A stretch of 64,000 bases of DNA from Qipengyuania sp. SS22 (lineage in GTDB: Bacteria; Pseudomonadota; Alphaproteobacteria; Sphingomonadales; Sphingomonadaceae), in assembly GCF_025736935.1 (NCBI RefSeq), contig NZ_CP107048.1:1488001-1552000 (forward strand), given 5' to 3'. Position numbers and translations under genes: made by a program. Shown here in pieces: positions 23,948 to 33,079 of this stretch. Numbering within the stretch: position 1 is the first letter of the stretch; each line of letters starts with the position of its first letter. The notes under the pieces are model-generated. The model searched no databases, was not told the origin of the DNA, and saw only the letters and a list, made by a program, of their open reading frames with translations.

Positions 23948-24763
23948 CTATTGCTGCACTTGCTGTTGTTCGACCGCGACATCGACTTCGAGTACGGTCG
24001 AGGTAGTCCCGAAACTGATCCCGGTAACCGGCGCGGCATCGCGGTAATCGCGCCCCGTAGCGACGCGCACGTATCTCGCGTCGGGACTTATCCCGTTCGA
24101 GATGTCGAAGCCGACCCAGCCCAGTTCCGCAACATAGGCTTCCGCCCAGGCATGGCCTGCTTCCTGATCCACCCGGTCGTTCATCATCAGGTAGCCGCTG
24201 ACATAACGCGCCGGGATTCCCAGCGAACGGGCAATACCGATAAAGATATGCGCGTGGTCCTGGCAGACGCCATTGGCCGCCGCGAAAGCTTCTTCGGCGA
24301 TGGTCCGTGAATGGGTGGTGCCGGTCTTGTATTCGACCCGATCGAGAATGCCCGCCGACAGGCGGTGGAGCATATCGAGCCGGCTTTCGCCGTCCCGGTC
24401 CATTTCCGCAGCCAGCTTGCGCATGCCCGGGCCGGGCTGTGTCTGATCGGTCTGGCCGAGGAAGCTCCACAGGGGCAGGTGCCCCGCGTGCCGCCCGATG
24501 ACGCCCGCATGGTCATGCGTATCGACGGTCCCGCGACAGGTCACGGTGACATCGCGCGCGCCGGTTTCGACCGCGACCAGCGTCACCGTATTATGATGCT
24601 GGTCTTCATAGGTGAGTTCGGGATACGCATTATCGTATTCCATATCCCACTCGAGGATTTCCTGCCCCTGCGTCTCCTTGGGCGTCAGGCGCAGGCGCTG
24701 GAGACCGTGGATCACCGGAGTGTCGAAGCGATAGCGGGTGGTATGGCGGATCGAGAGGCGCAT
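23948..24763 (-). CDS. Transglutaminase-like cysteine peptidase of the Anbu cluster
   Basis: 271 residues. The N-terminal bacterial transglutaminase-like domain (MRLSIRHTTRYRFD, LRLTPKE) occupies about 1-100. The catalytic core has Cys167 in NGVCQDHAH, His204 in AGHAWAEAY and Asp220 in VGFDISNG: a complete triad. There is no signal peptide, so it acts in the cytosol. The ATG overlaps the alpha-E stop (ATGA). In the published comparative-genomics model this enzyme, an ATP-grasp ligase and alpha-E build or remove peptide-like amide bonds linked to Anbu; the reaction is undetermined. Confidence 0.9.
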   Translation of the reverse strand: MRLSIRHTTRYRFDTPVIHGLQRLRLTPKETQGQEILEWDMEYDNAYPELTYEDQHHNTVTLVAVETGARDVTVTCRGTVDTHDHAGVIGRHAGHLPLWSFLGQTDQTQPGPGMRKLAAEMDRDGESRLDMLHRLSAGILDRVEYKTGTTHSRTIAEEAFAAANGVCQDHAHIFIGIARSLGIPARYVSGYLMMNDRVDQEAGHAWAEAYVAELGWVGFDISNGISPDARYVRVATGRDYRDAAPVTGISFGTTSTVLEVDVAVEQQQVQQ

Positions 24764-25707
24764 CAGGCAAGGAACCGATAGTCTTTGGCGATCGCAACCC
24801 CGATCGCGGCGTTGGAGGCCATGAAATCGACGAGGAACTCGTGCAGGCCCTGGTCGAAGACGTCCTCGATAGTAAGATCGGCGATCCGCGTATCGGCGTC
24901 GCGCATCAGCGTGTTGCTGGCGCCTTCCTGGCCGTGCAGCCGCGCCAGCGCGGCGAGATTGGCGCGCAATTCGGAATGGCAGAAGGCCAGGCTGCGCGGG
25001 AAGCAATCGTCGAGGATCAAGAATTCGCAGATCCCGCGCGCATCGATCTGGCCCGCATTGAGCCAGCGGTAGGCACGGTCGCCCGAGACCGAGCGTAGCA
25101 CCTGGTCCCACTGCCCCGTATCGAGGCTCGACCCGACATAGGAGAGCGAGGGCAGCAGCAGATAGTATTTGATATCGAGGATGCGCGCGATGCTGTCGCC
25201 GCGTTCGATGAAGGTGCCGGCCTGCGCGAAGTGATACCCTTCGTCGCGCAGCATCGAGCCTTCCATCGCGCCATGCGCCAGCGTGCCGGCGCGCCGGATC
25301 GTCGCCACCGTGTCGAGCACGCGGTTCTCGCCGACCGGACGGGACAGTTGCTCCTGCGTCTCCAACCAGTTCTCGTTGATCGCTTCCCACAATTCGCCGC
25401 TGATGGCGTTCCGCGCGAGCCGGGCGTTCTGGCGCACCTGGCCGAACATCGCGAGGATCGAGGAAGCGTTGTCCTTGTCGCGCAGGATATAATTCCACGC
25501 CTGCACGCCGGTATAGCTGGCATGCTTGGCCTCGTAGCCCGCACGCTGCCCGGCGGTGGAAATGACCGAGCGCCATTCCTCTTCCGCCGTGACCAGATCG
25601 CGGGTCAGCGCCATGCGCAGCCCCGCATCGAGCAGGCGCGCGGTGTTCTCCGCCCGCTCGAGATAGCGGAACATCCAGAACAGGCCATTGGCGGTCCGGC
25701 CGAGCAT
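24763..25707 (-). CDS. Alpha-E domain protein (DUF403)
   Basis: 314 residues from the ATG at 25707, which overlaps the ATP-grasp stop by four bases. It opens with MLGRTANGLFWMFRYLERAENTARLLD, the hallmark of the alpha-E family, and is predicted all-helical. Later conserved blocks include HFAQAGTFIERGDSIARILD and WDQVLRSVSGDRAYRW. Alpha-E proteins have no known activity and almost always accompany the circularly permuted ATP-grasp. The many conserved Arg and Glu residues suggest a helical scaffold or partner of the ligase. An open frame continues upstream within the ATP-grasp gene but lacks support. Confidence 0.9.
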   Translation of the reverse strand: MLGRTANGLFWMFRYLERAENTARLLDAGLRMALTRDLVTAEEEWRSVISTAGQRAGYEAKHASYTGVQAWNYILRDKDNASSILAMFGQVRQNARLARNAISGELWEAINENWLETQEQLSRPVGENRVLDTVATIRRAGTLAHGAMEGSMLRDEGYHFAQAGTFIERGDSIARILDIKYYLLLPSLSYVGSSLDTGQWDQVLRSVSGDRAYRWLNAGQIDARGICEFLILDDCFPRSLAFCHSELRANLAALARLHGQEGASNTLMRDADTRIADLTIEDVFDQGLHEFLVDFMASNAAIGVAIAKDYRFLA

Positions 25708-27134
25708 CAGTCCTTGAGCACCCAGGTATCCTTGGTGCCGCCGCCCTGGCTCGAATTGACCACCAGCGAATCCTTCTTGAGCGCAACGCGCGTCAGCCCG
25801 CCGGGGGTAATGTCGATCTTGTTGGGTGAAACCAGCACGAACGGGCGCAGGTCGACATGCCGCGGGGCGAGGCCCTTCTTGGTGAAGATCGGACAGGTCG
25901 ACAGCGCCAGTGTCGGCTGCGCGATGTAGTTCTCGGGCCGCGCGACAAGCTTCTTGCGGAACGCCTCGAGCTCCTTCTTCGAGGCGGCCGGGCCGATCAG
26001 CATGCCGTAGCCGCCCGATCCGTGGACTTCCTTGACCACCAGCTCGGCGAGATTGTCGAGCACGTATTTGCACGATTCCTCATCGGCGCAGCGATGCGTC
26101 TCGACATTGGGCAGCAGCGGTTTTTCGCCGGTATAGAACTCGACGATCTCGGGCATGAAGGAATAGATCGCCTTGTCGTCGGCCACGCCTGTGCCCGGTG
26201 CATTGGCGATGGTCAGGCGGCCCGCGCGATAGACATCCATCAGCCCCGGCACGCCAAGCACGCTGTCTTCGTTGAAGCTCAGCGGATCGAGGAATTCGTC
26301 GTCGACGCGGCGATAGATCACATCGACCGGGTGATAGCCGCGCGTGGTGCGCATCGCCACGCGGCCGTCGATGACGCGCAAATCGCTGCCCTCGACCAGC
26401 TCCGCACCCATCTGGTCGGCGAGGAAAGCGTGTTCGAAATAGGCGGAGTTGTAGATCCCCGGAGTCAGCACCGCGACGGTCGGCTTGCCGCGCGTGCATT
26501 CGGGCGCACAGGCGGCCAGGCTCTTGGCCAGCCGGCGCGGATAATCCGAAACCTGTTCGACCGGGACACGCATGAACAGTTCGGGGAACATGCTCATCAT
26601 GGTTTCGCGGTTCTCGAGCATATAGCTCACGCCAGACGGAGTTCGCGCATTGTCTTCGAGCACGTAGAATTCGTCGGCCCCGGTGCGGACGAGGTCGATC
26701 CCGACGATATGCGTGTAGATCCCGCCGGGCGGCGTGAAGCCCACCATGTTCGGCAGCCAGGCGTTGTTGTTGCGGAACAGGCGTTCGGGAATGCGGCCCG
26801 CGCGGATGATCTCCTGCCGGTGGTAGAGATCGTGCATGAAGGCGTTGAGCGCGGACACGCGCTGTTCGATCCCGCGGGACAGCTTGCGCCATTCGGCGGC
26901 GGTAATCACGCGCGGTACCATGTCGAACGGGATCAGCCGTTCCTCGGCCTCGCCGTCGCCATAGACGTTGAAGGTGATGCCGGTTTTGCGGAAATTGGTC
27001 TCGGCCTCGGCGTGTTTACGCCGCATGAGGCCGTTGTCCTGCCCGTTGAACCAGTCGCAATAGCCTGAGTAGGCCGGACGTACCCCGCCATCGGCCTGGT
27101 ACATTTCATCGAAGTAAGCGGTGTCGCCGGTCAT
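25707..27134 (-). CDS. Circularly permuted ATP-grasp type 2 protein
   Basis: 475 residues. Motifs include YFDEMYQADGGVRPAY near the start, ERLIPFDMVPRVI, HDLYHRQEIIRAG, FYVLEDNARTPSGVSYMLENR (ATP/Mg-binding acidic residues), YRRVDDEFLDPL, VVKEVHGSGGYGMLIGP (nucleotide-binding glycine loop) and SSQGGGTKDTWVL at the C-terminus. These identify the DUF404/DUF407 circularly permuted ATP-grasp family, expected to form an amide or peptide bond at the cost of ATP. It is the first gene of the tightly overlapping ATP-grasp, alpha-E, transglutaminase, Anbu run. Its substrate is unknown. Confidence 0.92.
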   Translation of the reverse strand: MTGDTAYFDEMYQADGGVRPAYSGYCDWFNGQDNGLMRRKHAEAETNFRKTGITFNVYGDGEAEERLIPFDMVPRVITAAEWRKLSRGIEQRVSALNAFMHDLYHRQEIIRAGRIPERLFRNNNAWLPNMVGFTPPGGIYTHIVGIDLVRTGADEFYVLEDNARTPSGVSYMLENRETMMSMFPELFMRVPVEQVSDYPRRLAKSLAACAPECTRGKPTVAVLTPGIYNSAYFEHAFLADQMGAELVEGSDLRVIDGRVAMRTTRGYHPVDVIYRRVDDEFLDPLSFNEDSVLGVPGLMDVYRAGRLTIANAPGTGVADDKAIYSFMPEIVEFYTGEKPLLPNVETHRCADEESCKYVLDNLAELVVKEVHGSGGYGMLIGPAASKKELEAFRKKLVARPENYIAQPTLALSTCPIFTKKGLAPRHVDLRPFVLVSPNKIDITPGGLTRVALKKDSLVVNSSQGGGTKDTWVLKD

Positions 27135-27191
27135 AATCCCCCAGGGGCGCCCGGCACCTCGCGCGCCATGCTCCTACAAGAGAATACGCAT

Positions 27192-27959
27192 TTAACCGCG
27201 ATCCAGTTCCGAAAGCACCGCTTCGACCGCCTCATGGGTCAGCACAAAACCCATGTGCGAACAGCGCAATGCGCGCGCGCGGTCTCGCTCGCCAGGCTTG
27301 CCGCAGGCGGCGCGGGGATGGACGATGCCATCGCGCGGGCTCCACATGGCGACCGTTTCGACCGGCGGCTTTTCATGCACCACGGCGTCGATTTCGGGTT
27401 CGTCGACACGGTGGCCGGCGATCGCCTGGTAGGCCCGCCAACCATTGTTCGCACGCGGGCTGCCCGAAAAGGGGGACCCCATGGTGATGACCTTGGCGAC
27501 CTTGTCGGGATGCGCCTTGGCCAGCTCGCGCGCCATCACTCCGCCCAGGCTCCAGCCGACCAGATGGACCGGCTCACCCGAGCGCTGGTAGATATCGACC
27601 AGCCGCTGCTCGACCTTGCGGAAGCTTTTCTCGGTAGCACCCAGATTGTAGCCGAGGCCCCATTTCTTGGTGTTGTGGCCAGCCTGCTCGAACTTGCGCG
27701 CCATCCACCGCATGCGAATGGGATGCGCGCCGAAACCGGGCAGCAGCATGACGGTTTTGGGACTAGCGGCGGGCGCGATTTCCAGCGGGCGACCGACCAG
27801 CCGCCGCAGCGGCTCGATCGGCCAGAGCAATTCGCGCAGCAGCAATTGCCAGCGCGGACCGCTGATCTCCTCGGGGCACGGCTCGGCCGCGAGCGCCCAG
27901 CGGCGGGCCAGTTCCTCGCGGTCGATAAGACGCGTGTCTTTGAAGGGTAACGTTGCCAT
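27192..27959 (-). CDS. Alpha/beta hydrolase (PGAP1/lipase-like)
   Basis: 255 residues from the ATG at 27959. The alpha/beta-hydrolase fold is shown by the oxyanion strand VMLLPGFGAHP, the nucleophile elbow GWSLGG (Ser within VHLVGWSLGGVMAREL) and a late conserved His in RCSHMGFVLTHEAV. An acid (Asp) is likely in PRDGIVHP. No signal peptide. It is 57 bases upstream of the ATP-grasp gene on the same strand, so it could be read through into the Anbu operon. The substrate is unknown; esterase or lipase activity is likely. Confidence 0.82.
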   Translation of the reverse strand: MATLPFKDTRLIDREELARRWALAAEPCPEEISGPRWQLLLRELLWPIEPLRRLVGRPLEIAPAASPKTVMLLPGFGAHPIRMRWMARKFEQAGHNTKKWGLGYNLGATEKSFRKVEQRLVDIYQRSGEPVHLVGWSLGGVMARELAKAHPDKVAKVITMGSPFSGSPRANNGWRAYQAIAGHRVDEPEIDAVVHEKPPVETVAMWSPRDGIVHPRAACGKPGERDRARALRCSHMGFVLTHEAVEAVLSELDRG

Positions 27960-28014
27960 CGCCCTGTAATAATGCGCGGTGGACCGATTGGCTCCCGAAT
28001 TGATGCCCGGTCGT

Positions 28015-28557
28015 TTAAGCGTCGCAGTCGCCGATCCGCTCCTGCGCACTCGTCATGGTCATCGTCATCGTCCGGCCGTCGGGACCTTCGGCATCGACGG
28101 TCATGGTCATGTCCGATGACGTCTCGTTGCCCGTGCCCTTCATGGTCATCCGGGCCATGCCCTGCCCTTCGGCCTTGCAGTTCATGATCGCATCGATCTG
28201 GCCGCCGGCGGCATCGAATTTCTCGAACGTGCAGTCGTCATTATCCTGCGCCTGCCGCGCCATTTCCTCGAAGCCCTTGTCGGCTTCTTCCTGCGTGAGA
28301 CAATATTCGTGAACCTGCGGTCCCTGATCGAACATGCCGCGCATCATGTCCTGCACCTGCTGCGGCGCGTCGGGGATGTCGATATCGACGAACTCGACCG
28401 TGGCACGGTACTGGCCGGGCTGCGGCCGAACCATGTCGGCCGATTGCGCGGCAGCTTCGGCCATCGAGATCTCGCCATCGCCGTCGGCATCGGTGGACGC
28501 GCCCCCACAGGCGGCAAGGGTCAGGCTGGCGGCGGCAATCAGGGCGGTATGGCGCAT
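28015..28557 (-). CDS. DUF3617 lipoprotein with a single EF-hand-like loop
   Basis: 180 residues with lipobox LAAC (Cys17). Just after the lipidated Cys is DADGDGEISMAE, which fits a canonical EF-hand calcium loop (Asp1, Asp3, Asp5, Gly6, Ile8, Glu12). The remainder matches DUF3617: PGQYRATVEFVDI, the Cys in EYCLTQEEAD and DDCTFEKFD, and repeated TMTMTMT strands. Members are small periplasmic beta proteins of unknown role, common in sphingomonads. It lies 55 bases upstream of the hydrolase gene on the same strand and is divergent from uvrB. Confidence 0.85.
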   Translation of the reverse strand: MRHTALIAAASLTLAACGGASTDADGDGEISMAEAAAQSADMVRPQPGQYRATVEFVDIDIPDAPQQVQDMMRGMFDQGPQVHEYCLTQEEADKGFEEMARQAQDNDDCTFEKFDAAGGQIDAIMNCKAEGQGMARMTMKGTGNETSSDMTMTVDAEGPDGRTMTMTMTSAQERIGDCDA

Positions 28558-28644
28558 GGAAATTTCTCCGAATAGATGTCCACGACGCTAGCAGCCGGGG
28601 CGTGTCAGGCAAGCACCGTTGCACGCGCCGGTGCCGTTCCCCAT

Positions 28645-28656
28645 ATGTGCGCACAT
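28645..28656. promoter_or_regulatory. 12-bp palindrome overlapping the uvrB start codon
   Basis: ATGTGCGCACAT is a perfect palindrome whose last two bases are the A and T of the uvrB ATG (28655-28657). It could be a repressor site or a short RNA hairpin limiting initiation. No alphaproteobacterial LexA box (GTTC-N7-GTTC or GAAC-N7-GTTC) is visible upstream. Confidence 0.3.
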
Positions 28657-30850
28657 GAGCGAACTGATCATTCGGAGAGGATTGGACGAGCCGGACACCA
28701 CTGGCGAGTTCGTCCCCCACAAGCCTGCGCGCCCCGAAAAATCGATGGGCGGCAAGGCCTTCAAGCTGGTCAGCGACTACACCCCCTCGGGTGACCAACC
28801 GACTGCAATCGCCGAATTGAGCGGCGCGGCGAAGGACGGCGACCAGACGCAGGTGCTGCTGGGAGTGACCGGTTCGGGCAAGACCTTCACCATGGCCAAG
28901 GTGATCGAGGAATTGCAGCGCCCCGCGCTGATCCTCGCGCCGAACAAGATCCTTGCCGCGCAGCTGTACGGCGAGTTCAAGAGCTTCTTCCCCGAGAACG
29001 CAGTCGAATATTTCGTCAGCTATTACGACTATTACCAACCCGAAGCCTACGTCCCGCGCAGCGACACCTATATCGAGAAGGAAAGTAGCGTAAACGAGGC
29101 GATCGACCGGATGCGCCACTCGGCCACGCGCGCGCTACTCGAACGCGACGACGTGATCATCGTGGCATCAGTCTCGTGCCTCTACGGGATCGGCTCGGTC
29201 GAAACCTATTCGGCGATGATCTTCGACATCAAGAAGGGCGAAGCGGTCGACCAGCGCGAGCTGATTCGCAAACTCGTCGCGCTGCAATACAAGCGCAACG
29301 ACGCCGGTTTCGCGCGCGGGAACTTCCGCGTCCGCGGCGACAGCCTGGAAATCTTCCCGAGTCATTACGAGGACATGGCCTGGCGGATCAGCTTCTTCGG
29401 CGACGATATCGAAGAAATCAGCGAATTCGATCCGCTCACCGGCAAGAAGGGCGCCAGCCTCGACAAGGTGCGCGTCTATGCCAATTCGCACTATGTGACG
29501 CCCGGCCCGACGATGAAACAGGCCGCCGAAGCGATCAAGTTCGAGCTGACCGAGCGGCTCAAGGAACTGCACGAGGAGGGCCGCCTGCTCGAAGCGCAGC
29601 GGCTCGAACAGCGCACCAATTTCGACCTCGAGATGATCGCCGCCACCGGCAGCTGCGCAGGGATCGAGAATTACAGCCGCTTCCTCACCGGGCGCCTGCC
29701 TGGCGAACCGCCGCCGACATTGTTCGAATACCTGCCCGAAAACGCGCTGCTGTTCGTCGACGAAAGCCACCAGACCGTGCCGCAGATCGGGGCGATGTCG
29801 AAAGGCGACCACCGCCGCAAGATCACGCTGGCCGAGCATGGCTTCCGCCTGCCCTCATGCATCGACAACCGCCCGCTGCGCTTCAACGAATGGGATGCGA
29901 TGCGCCCGCAGACCTTCGCGGTCTCCGCCACGCCGGGCACGTGGGAAATGGAACAGACCGGCGGCGTCTTCGCCGAACAGGTCATTCGCCCCACCGGGCT
30001 GATCGACCCGCCTGTGGGCATCCGCCCGGTCGAGGACCAGGTCCAGGACTGCATCGAGGAATGCAAGAAGACCGCCGCCAAGGGCTATCGCACGCTGGTA
30101 ACCACGCTGACCAAGCGAATGGCGGAGGATCTCACGGAATTCATGCACGAAGCGGGCGTCAAGGTCCGCTACATGCACTCCGACGTCGAGACGCTCGAAC
30201 GTATCGAGCTGATCCGCGACCTGCGGCTGGGCGTTTATGACGTGCTGGTGGGGATCAACCTGCTGCGCGAAGGGCTCGACATTCCCGAATGCGGGCTGGT
30301 CTGCATCCTCGATGCCGACAAGGAAGGCTTCCTGCGCAGCGAAACCAGCCTGATCCAGACGATCGGCCGTGCGGCGCGCAATGTCGATGGCCACGTGATC
30401 CTCTATGCCGACCGCATCACCGGCAGCATGGAACGTGCGATGGCGGAAACCGACCGCCGCCGCGAGAAGCAGAAGGACTATAACGAGGAACACGGCATCA
30501 CGCCGCAGACGATCCGCCGCCAGATCGCCGATATCGTCGCGCATACCGCGTCGCAGGACGGGGTCACGGTGGATACGGGCGACGACGAGCGCAACAATCT
30601 CGTCGGGCACAATCTGCGCGCCTATATCGAAGACCTCGAGAAACGCATGCGCACAGCCGCCGCCGATCTCGAATTCGAGGAAGCCGGTCGCCTGCGCGAC
30701 GAAATCCGCCAGCTGGAGAACGACGAACTCGGCCTCGGCGATAGCGAGAAGAAAGCGCCGCGCGTGGGCCGCAGCGATGCCGGGCGCCCGGGAACGCGCA
30801 AGACCCGCTACGGCAAGACACGCTACAAGCGGATGGGCGGCAAACCGTGA
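28655..30850 (+). CDS. uvrB: Excinuclease ABC subunit B
   Basis: 731 residues from ATG 28655. UvrB hallmarks: Walker A GVTGSGKT, the damage-binding beta-hairpin region with [41 protein letters not shown] box (LFVDESHQT), helicase motifs V and VI ([22 protein letters not shown]), and a C-terminal UVR domain ([24 protein letters not shown]). It loads at DNA lesions with UvrA and recruits UvrC in nucleotide excision repair. The extra N-terminal 30 residues before the usual [14 protein letters not shown] are common in alphaproteobacterial UvrB. No obvious Shine-Dalgarno precedes the start. Confidence 0.97.
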   Translation: MSELIIRRGLDEPDTTGEFVPHKPARPEKSMGGKAFKLVSDYTPSGDQPTAIAELSGAAKDGDQTQVLLGVTGSGKTFTMAKVIEELQRPALILAPNKILAAQLYGEFKSFFPENAVEYFVSYYDYYQPEAYVPRSDTYIEKESSVNEAIDRMRHSATRALLERDDVIIVASVSCLYGIGSVETYSAMIFDIKKGEAVDQRELIRKLVALQYKRNDAGFARGNFRVRGDSLEIFPSHYEDMAWRISFFGDDIEEISEFDPLTGKKGASLDKVRVYANSHYVTPGPTMKQAAEAIKFELTERLKELHEEGRLLEAQRLEQRTNFDLEMIAATGSCAGIENYSRFLTGRLPGEPPPTLFEYLPENALLFVDESHQTVPQIGAMSKGDHRRKITLAEHGFRLPSCIDNRPLRFNEWDAMRPQTFAVSATPGTWEMEQTGGVFAEQVIRPTGLIDPPVGIRPVEDQVQDCIEECKKTAAKGYRTLVTTLTKRMAEDLTEFMHEAGVKVRYMHSDVETLERIELIRDLRLGVYDVLVGINLLREGLDIPECGLVCILDADKEGFLRSETSLIQTIGRAARNVDGHVILYADRITGSMERAMAETDRRREKQKDYNEEHGITPQTIRRQIADIVAHTASQDGVTVDTGDDERNNLVGHNLRAYIEDLEKRMRTAAADLEFEEAGRLRDEIRQLENDELGLGDSEKKAPRVGRSDAGRPGTRKTRYGKTRYKRMGGKP

Positions 30851-30919
30851 TCGACGGGCGTATTTGACCTCGCTCGCCCGGTGGGGTCATAGGATGGCCG
30901 CAAAGGGGGACTGAACCGC

Positions 30920-32428
30920 ATGACATCGAGCCGTATTCTCGCCAGCATCTGTGCCGCCAGCACCATACTGATGGTGCCGTACGCCGCGATTGCGCAGGCC
31001 GACAAAGCAGCCGCGACCGACAAGGCGGGCGATATCGAATCGCAGGTGCGTACGCGGACCATGACCGGCACCTTCGGCGGACAGCGGATCTCCTACCGCG
31101 CGACCATGGCCGAAACGGTGCTCAAGTCGGACAGCGGCAAGCCCGAAGCGGTGGTGGTCACCACCAGCTATGTGAAGGACCCGCGCGATGCCTCGCGCCC
31201 CGTCTTCTTTCTGTTCAACGGCGGGCCCGGATCGGGTTCGGTGTGGCTGCAAATGGGTGCCTTCGGGCCCAAGCGGGTCGCGATCCCCTCCGACGCGCGC
31301 GACGATGGTGCCCCGCCCTATCCGCTGCTCGACAATCCCGACAGCCTGCTCGATGTCGCCGACCTCGTCTTCATCGACCCGCCGGGCACGGGTTTCAGCT
31401 ATCTGACCAAGGATACCAATCCGGCCAAGTATTACGGGCTGGAAGCCGATGCCGAGGCAGTGGCCAAGGTCATCCGCCTGTGGCTCAACGAAAACGGCCG
31501 CTGGAACAGCCCCAAGTATCTCGGCGGCGAGAGCTATGGCACCACGCGCACCGCGATGGTCGCGCGCGAGCTTGAAGGCGGGACTTATAACGATGTCGGC
31601 CTCAACGGGCTGATCCTGATCTCGACCATTCTCGACTTCGCCGGGCGTGAACCGACACCGGGCAACGAAATGGCCTATGTCGTCACGCTGCCCAACATGG
31701 CCGCAGCCGCCTATTACCATGGCAAGGTGCAGGCCCCTTCGGTCGAAGAGATCGTCGACGAAGCGCGCCAGTTTGCCATCGGACCCTTCGCCACTGCGCT
31801 GCTCAAGGGGCAGGACCTGCCCGATGCCGAGCGTGCTGCAGTTCGCGCCGAACTCGCGCGGCTGACCGGCCTGTCCGAACGCTATCTCGACCAGGCCGAC
31901 CTGCGCGTCACCTCGCAACGCTTCTACAAGGAATTGCTGCGCGACCGCGGGCTGACGATCGGGCGGCTCGACGCGCGCTATACCGGGCGCGATTTCGACG
32001 ATGCCGGCGAGACCCCCGATAACGATCCCAGCTTCTACGGGATCGATGCGGGCTATACTGCGGCGATCAACAGCTGGACGCGCGACACGCTGGGCTTCGA
32101 GACGACCCGCGAATACCAGTCGATCGGCCGCGAGCCGGGACGCAATTGGGAATGGTCGGTCGGCAATGGCCGCGGCGCCTATCTCAATGTCGCGCCCTTC
32201 ATCGGCCAGGCGATGCGGCAAAACTCGCAGCTGCGCGTGTTCAATGCGCAGGGCTATTACGATTTCGCCACGCCCTTTTTCGGCGCCGAATATTCGCTCA
32301 AGCGGATGGGGATTCCGCAGGACCGCGTGGAGTTCCAGTATTACGATGCGGGCCACATGATGTATATCCGCGACGAGGACCGCGCCAAGCTGTCACGCGA
32401 CATCCGCGCCTTCATCCGCGCGCGCTGA
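30920..32428 (+). CDS. S10 family serine carboxypeptidase, exported
   Basis: 502 residues. A signal peptide ends around residue 26 (VPYAAIAQA). Catalytic motifs of peptidase S10: oxyanion block FLFNGGPGSGS, substrate-binding DLVFIDPPGTGFSY, nucleophile Ser in GGESYGT, an Asp in GYYDFATPFFG, and His in YDAGHMMYI. The enzyme removes C-terminal amino acids from peptides, here in the periplasm. Preferring a peptide scavenging role is inference. It starts 69 bases after uvrB. The start is supported by an upstream AAAGGGGG run. Confidence 0.93.
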   Translation: MTSSRILASICAASTILMVPYAAIAQADKAAATDKAGDIESQVRTRTMTGTFGGQRISYRATMAETVLKSDSGKPEAVVVTTSYVKDPRDASRPVFFLFNGGPGSGSVWLQMGAFGPKRVAIPSDARDDGAPPYPLLDNPDSLLDVADLVFIDPPGTGFSYLTKDTNPAKYYGLEADAEAVAKVIRLWLNENGRWNSPKYLGGESYGTTRTAMVARELEGGTYNDVGLNGLILISTILDFAGREPTPGNEMAYVVTLPNMAAAAYYHGKVQAPSVEEIVDEARQFAIGPFATALLKGQDLPDAERAAVRAELARLTGLSERYLDQADLRVTSQRFYKELLRDRGLTIGRLDARYTGRDFDDAGETPDNDPSFYGIDAGYTAAINSWTRDTLGFETTREYQSIGREPGRNWEWSVGNGRGAYLNVAPFIGQAMRQNSQLRVFNAQGYYDFATPFFGAEYSLKRMGIPQDRVEFQYYDAGHMMYIRDEDRAKLSRDIRAFIRAR

Positions 32429-32482
32429 GGATAGCGCGGGATGGCCGCTTGAATGCTGTCACGCCTGTGTCATAGCGCGCGC

Positions 32483-33079
32483 ATGCGTCGCGCCTCCCCT
32501 CTCGTACTGCTGGCCGTTCTTGCGGCCTGCAAGCCCCCGGCCTCGGACGATTACGTCGAGCGTACGCGGATCGATACGCCCGTCGAAGGGCCGGCGGAAC
32601 CGATCGATTCCCCCGATACCGAGGGCGCGATCTGGGCACCGGCGGCCGCAGGCGCGCGATTGCTTTACGGCAAGCCGGGCGAACGCCCGCTGTTCGCCGT
32701 GGAATGCCTGAGCGACGGGAGCGAACCGATGCTCGGCTATACCCGCTTCGCCCGCGCCGATGCGGACGCGCAGGCGGTGCTGGCGCTGATCGGCAATGGC
32801 CATGTCGCGCGGCTCAAGATCGATGCAGTGCAAATCGGCGATGTATGGCGCTGGGAAGGCGCGATCGAAGCCGCCGATCAGCGGCTCGACGTACTCACCG
32901 GCAACCGCGAGGTCGAAGCGACCGTGCCCGGGGCAGGCAGCGTGATCCTCAATTCCAGCGCGCTGCCCGGCGAACTCGTCGAGCGGTGCCGCGCATTGGG
33001 CGAGCCGCTGGGCGAGGACGACCCTCTTAGCGAGGGCGAGCCGACGCCCGCGCCTTCTCCACCAGCAGATCCGGCGTAA
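32483..33079 (+). CDS. Lipoprotein of unknown function
   Basis: 198 residues from ATG 32483, chosen because it gives a compact lipoprotein signal (MRRASPLVLLAVLAAC, Cys16); an in-frame ATG at 32453 is possible. The mature part has a central beta-rich region (ARLLYGKPGERPLFAVECL, YTRFARADADAQ) and ends in a Pro/Ala/Glu-rich tail (GEPTPAPSPPADPA). No family is recognised. The last 53 bases run through the 3' end of the convergent DsbD-like gene, a real coding overlap on opposite strands. Confidence 0.75.
   Translation: MRRASPLVLLAVLAACKPPASDDYVERTRIDTPVEGPAEPIDSPDTEGAIWAPAAAGARLLYGKPGERPLFAVECLSDGSEPMLGYTRFARADADAQAVLALIGNGHVARLKIDAVQIGDVWRWEGAIEAADQRLDVLTGNREVEATVPGAGSVILNSSALPGELVERCRALGEPLGEDDPLSEGEPTPAPSPPADPA

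Noticed and set aside
28558-28654. Possible LexA (SOS) box upstream of uvrB
   Set aside because: Only an isolated GTTC is present; no GTTC-N7-GTTC or GAAC-N7-GTTC spacing.
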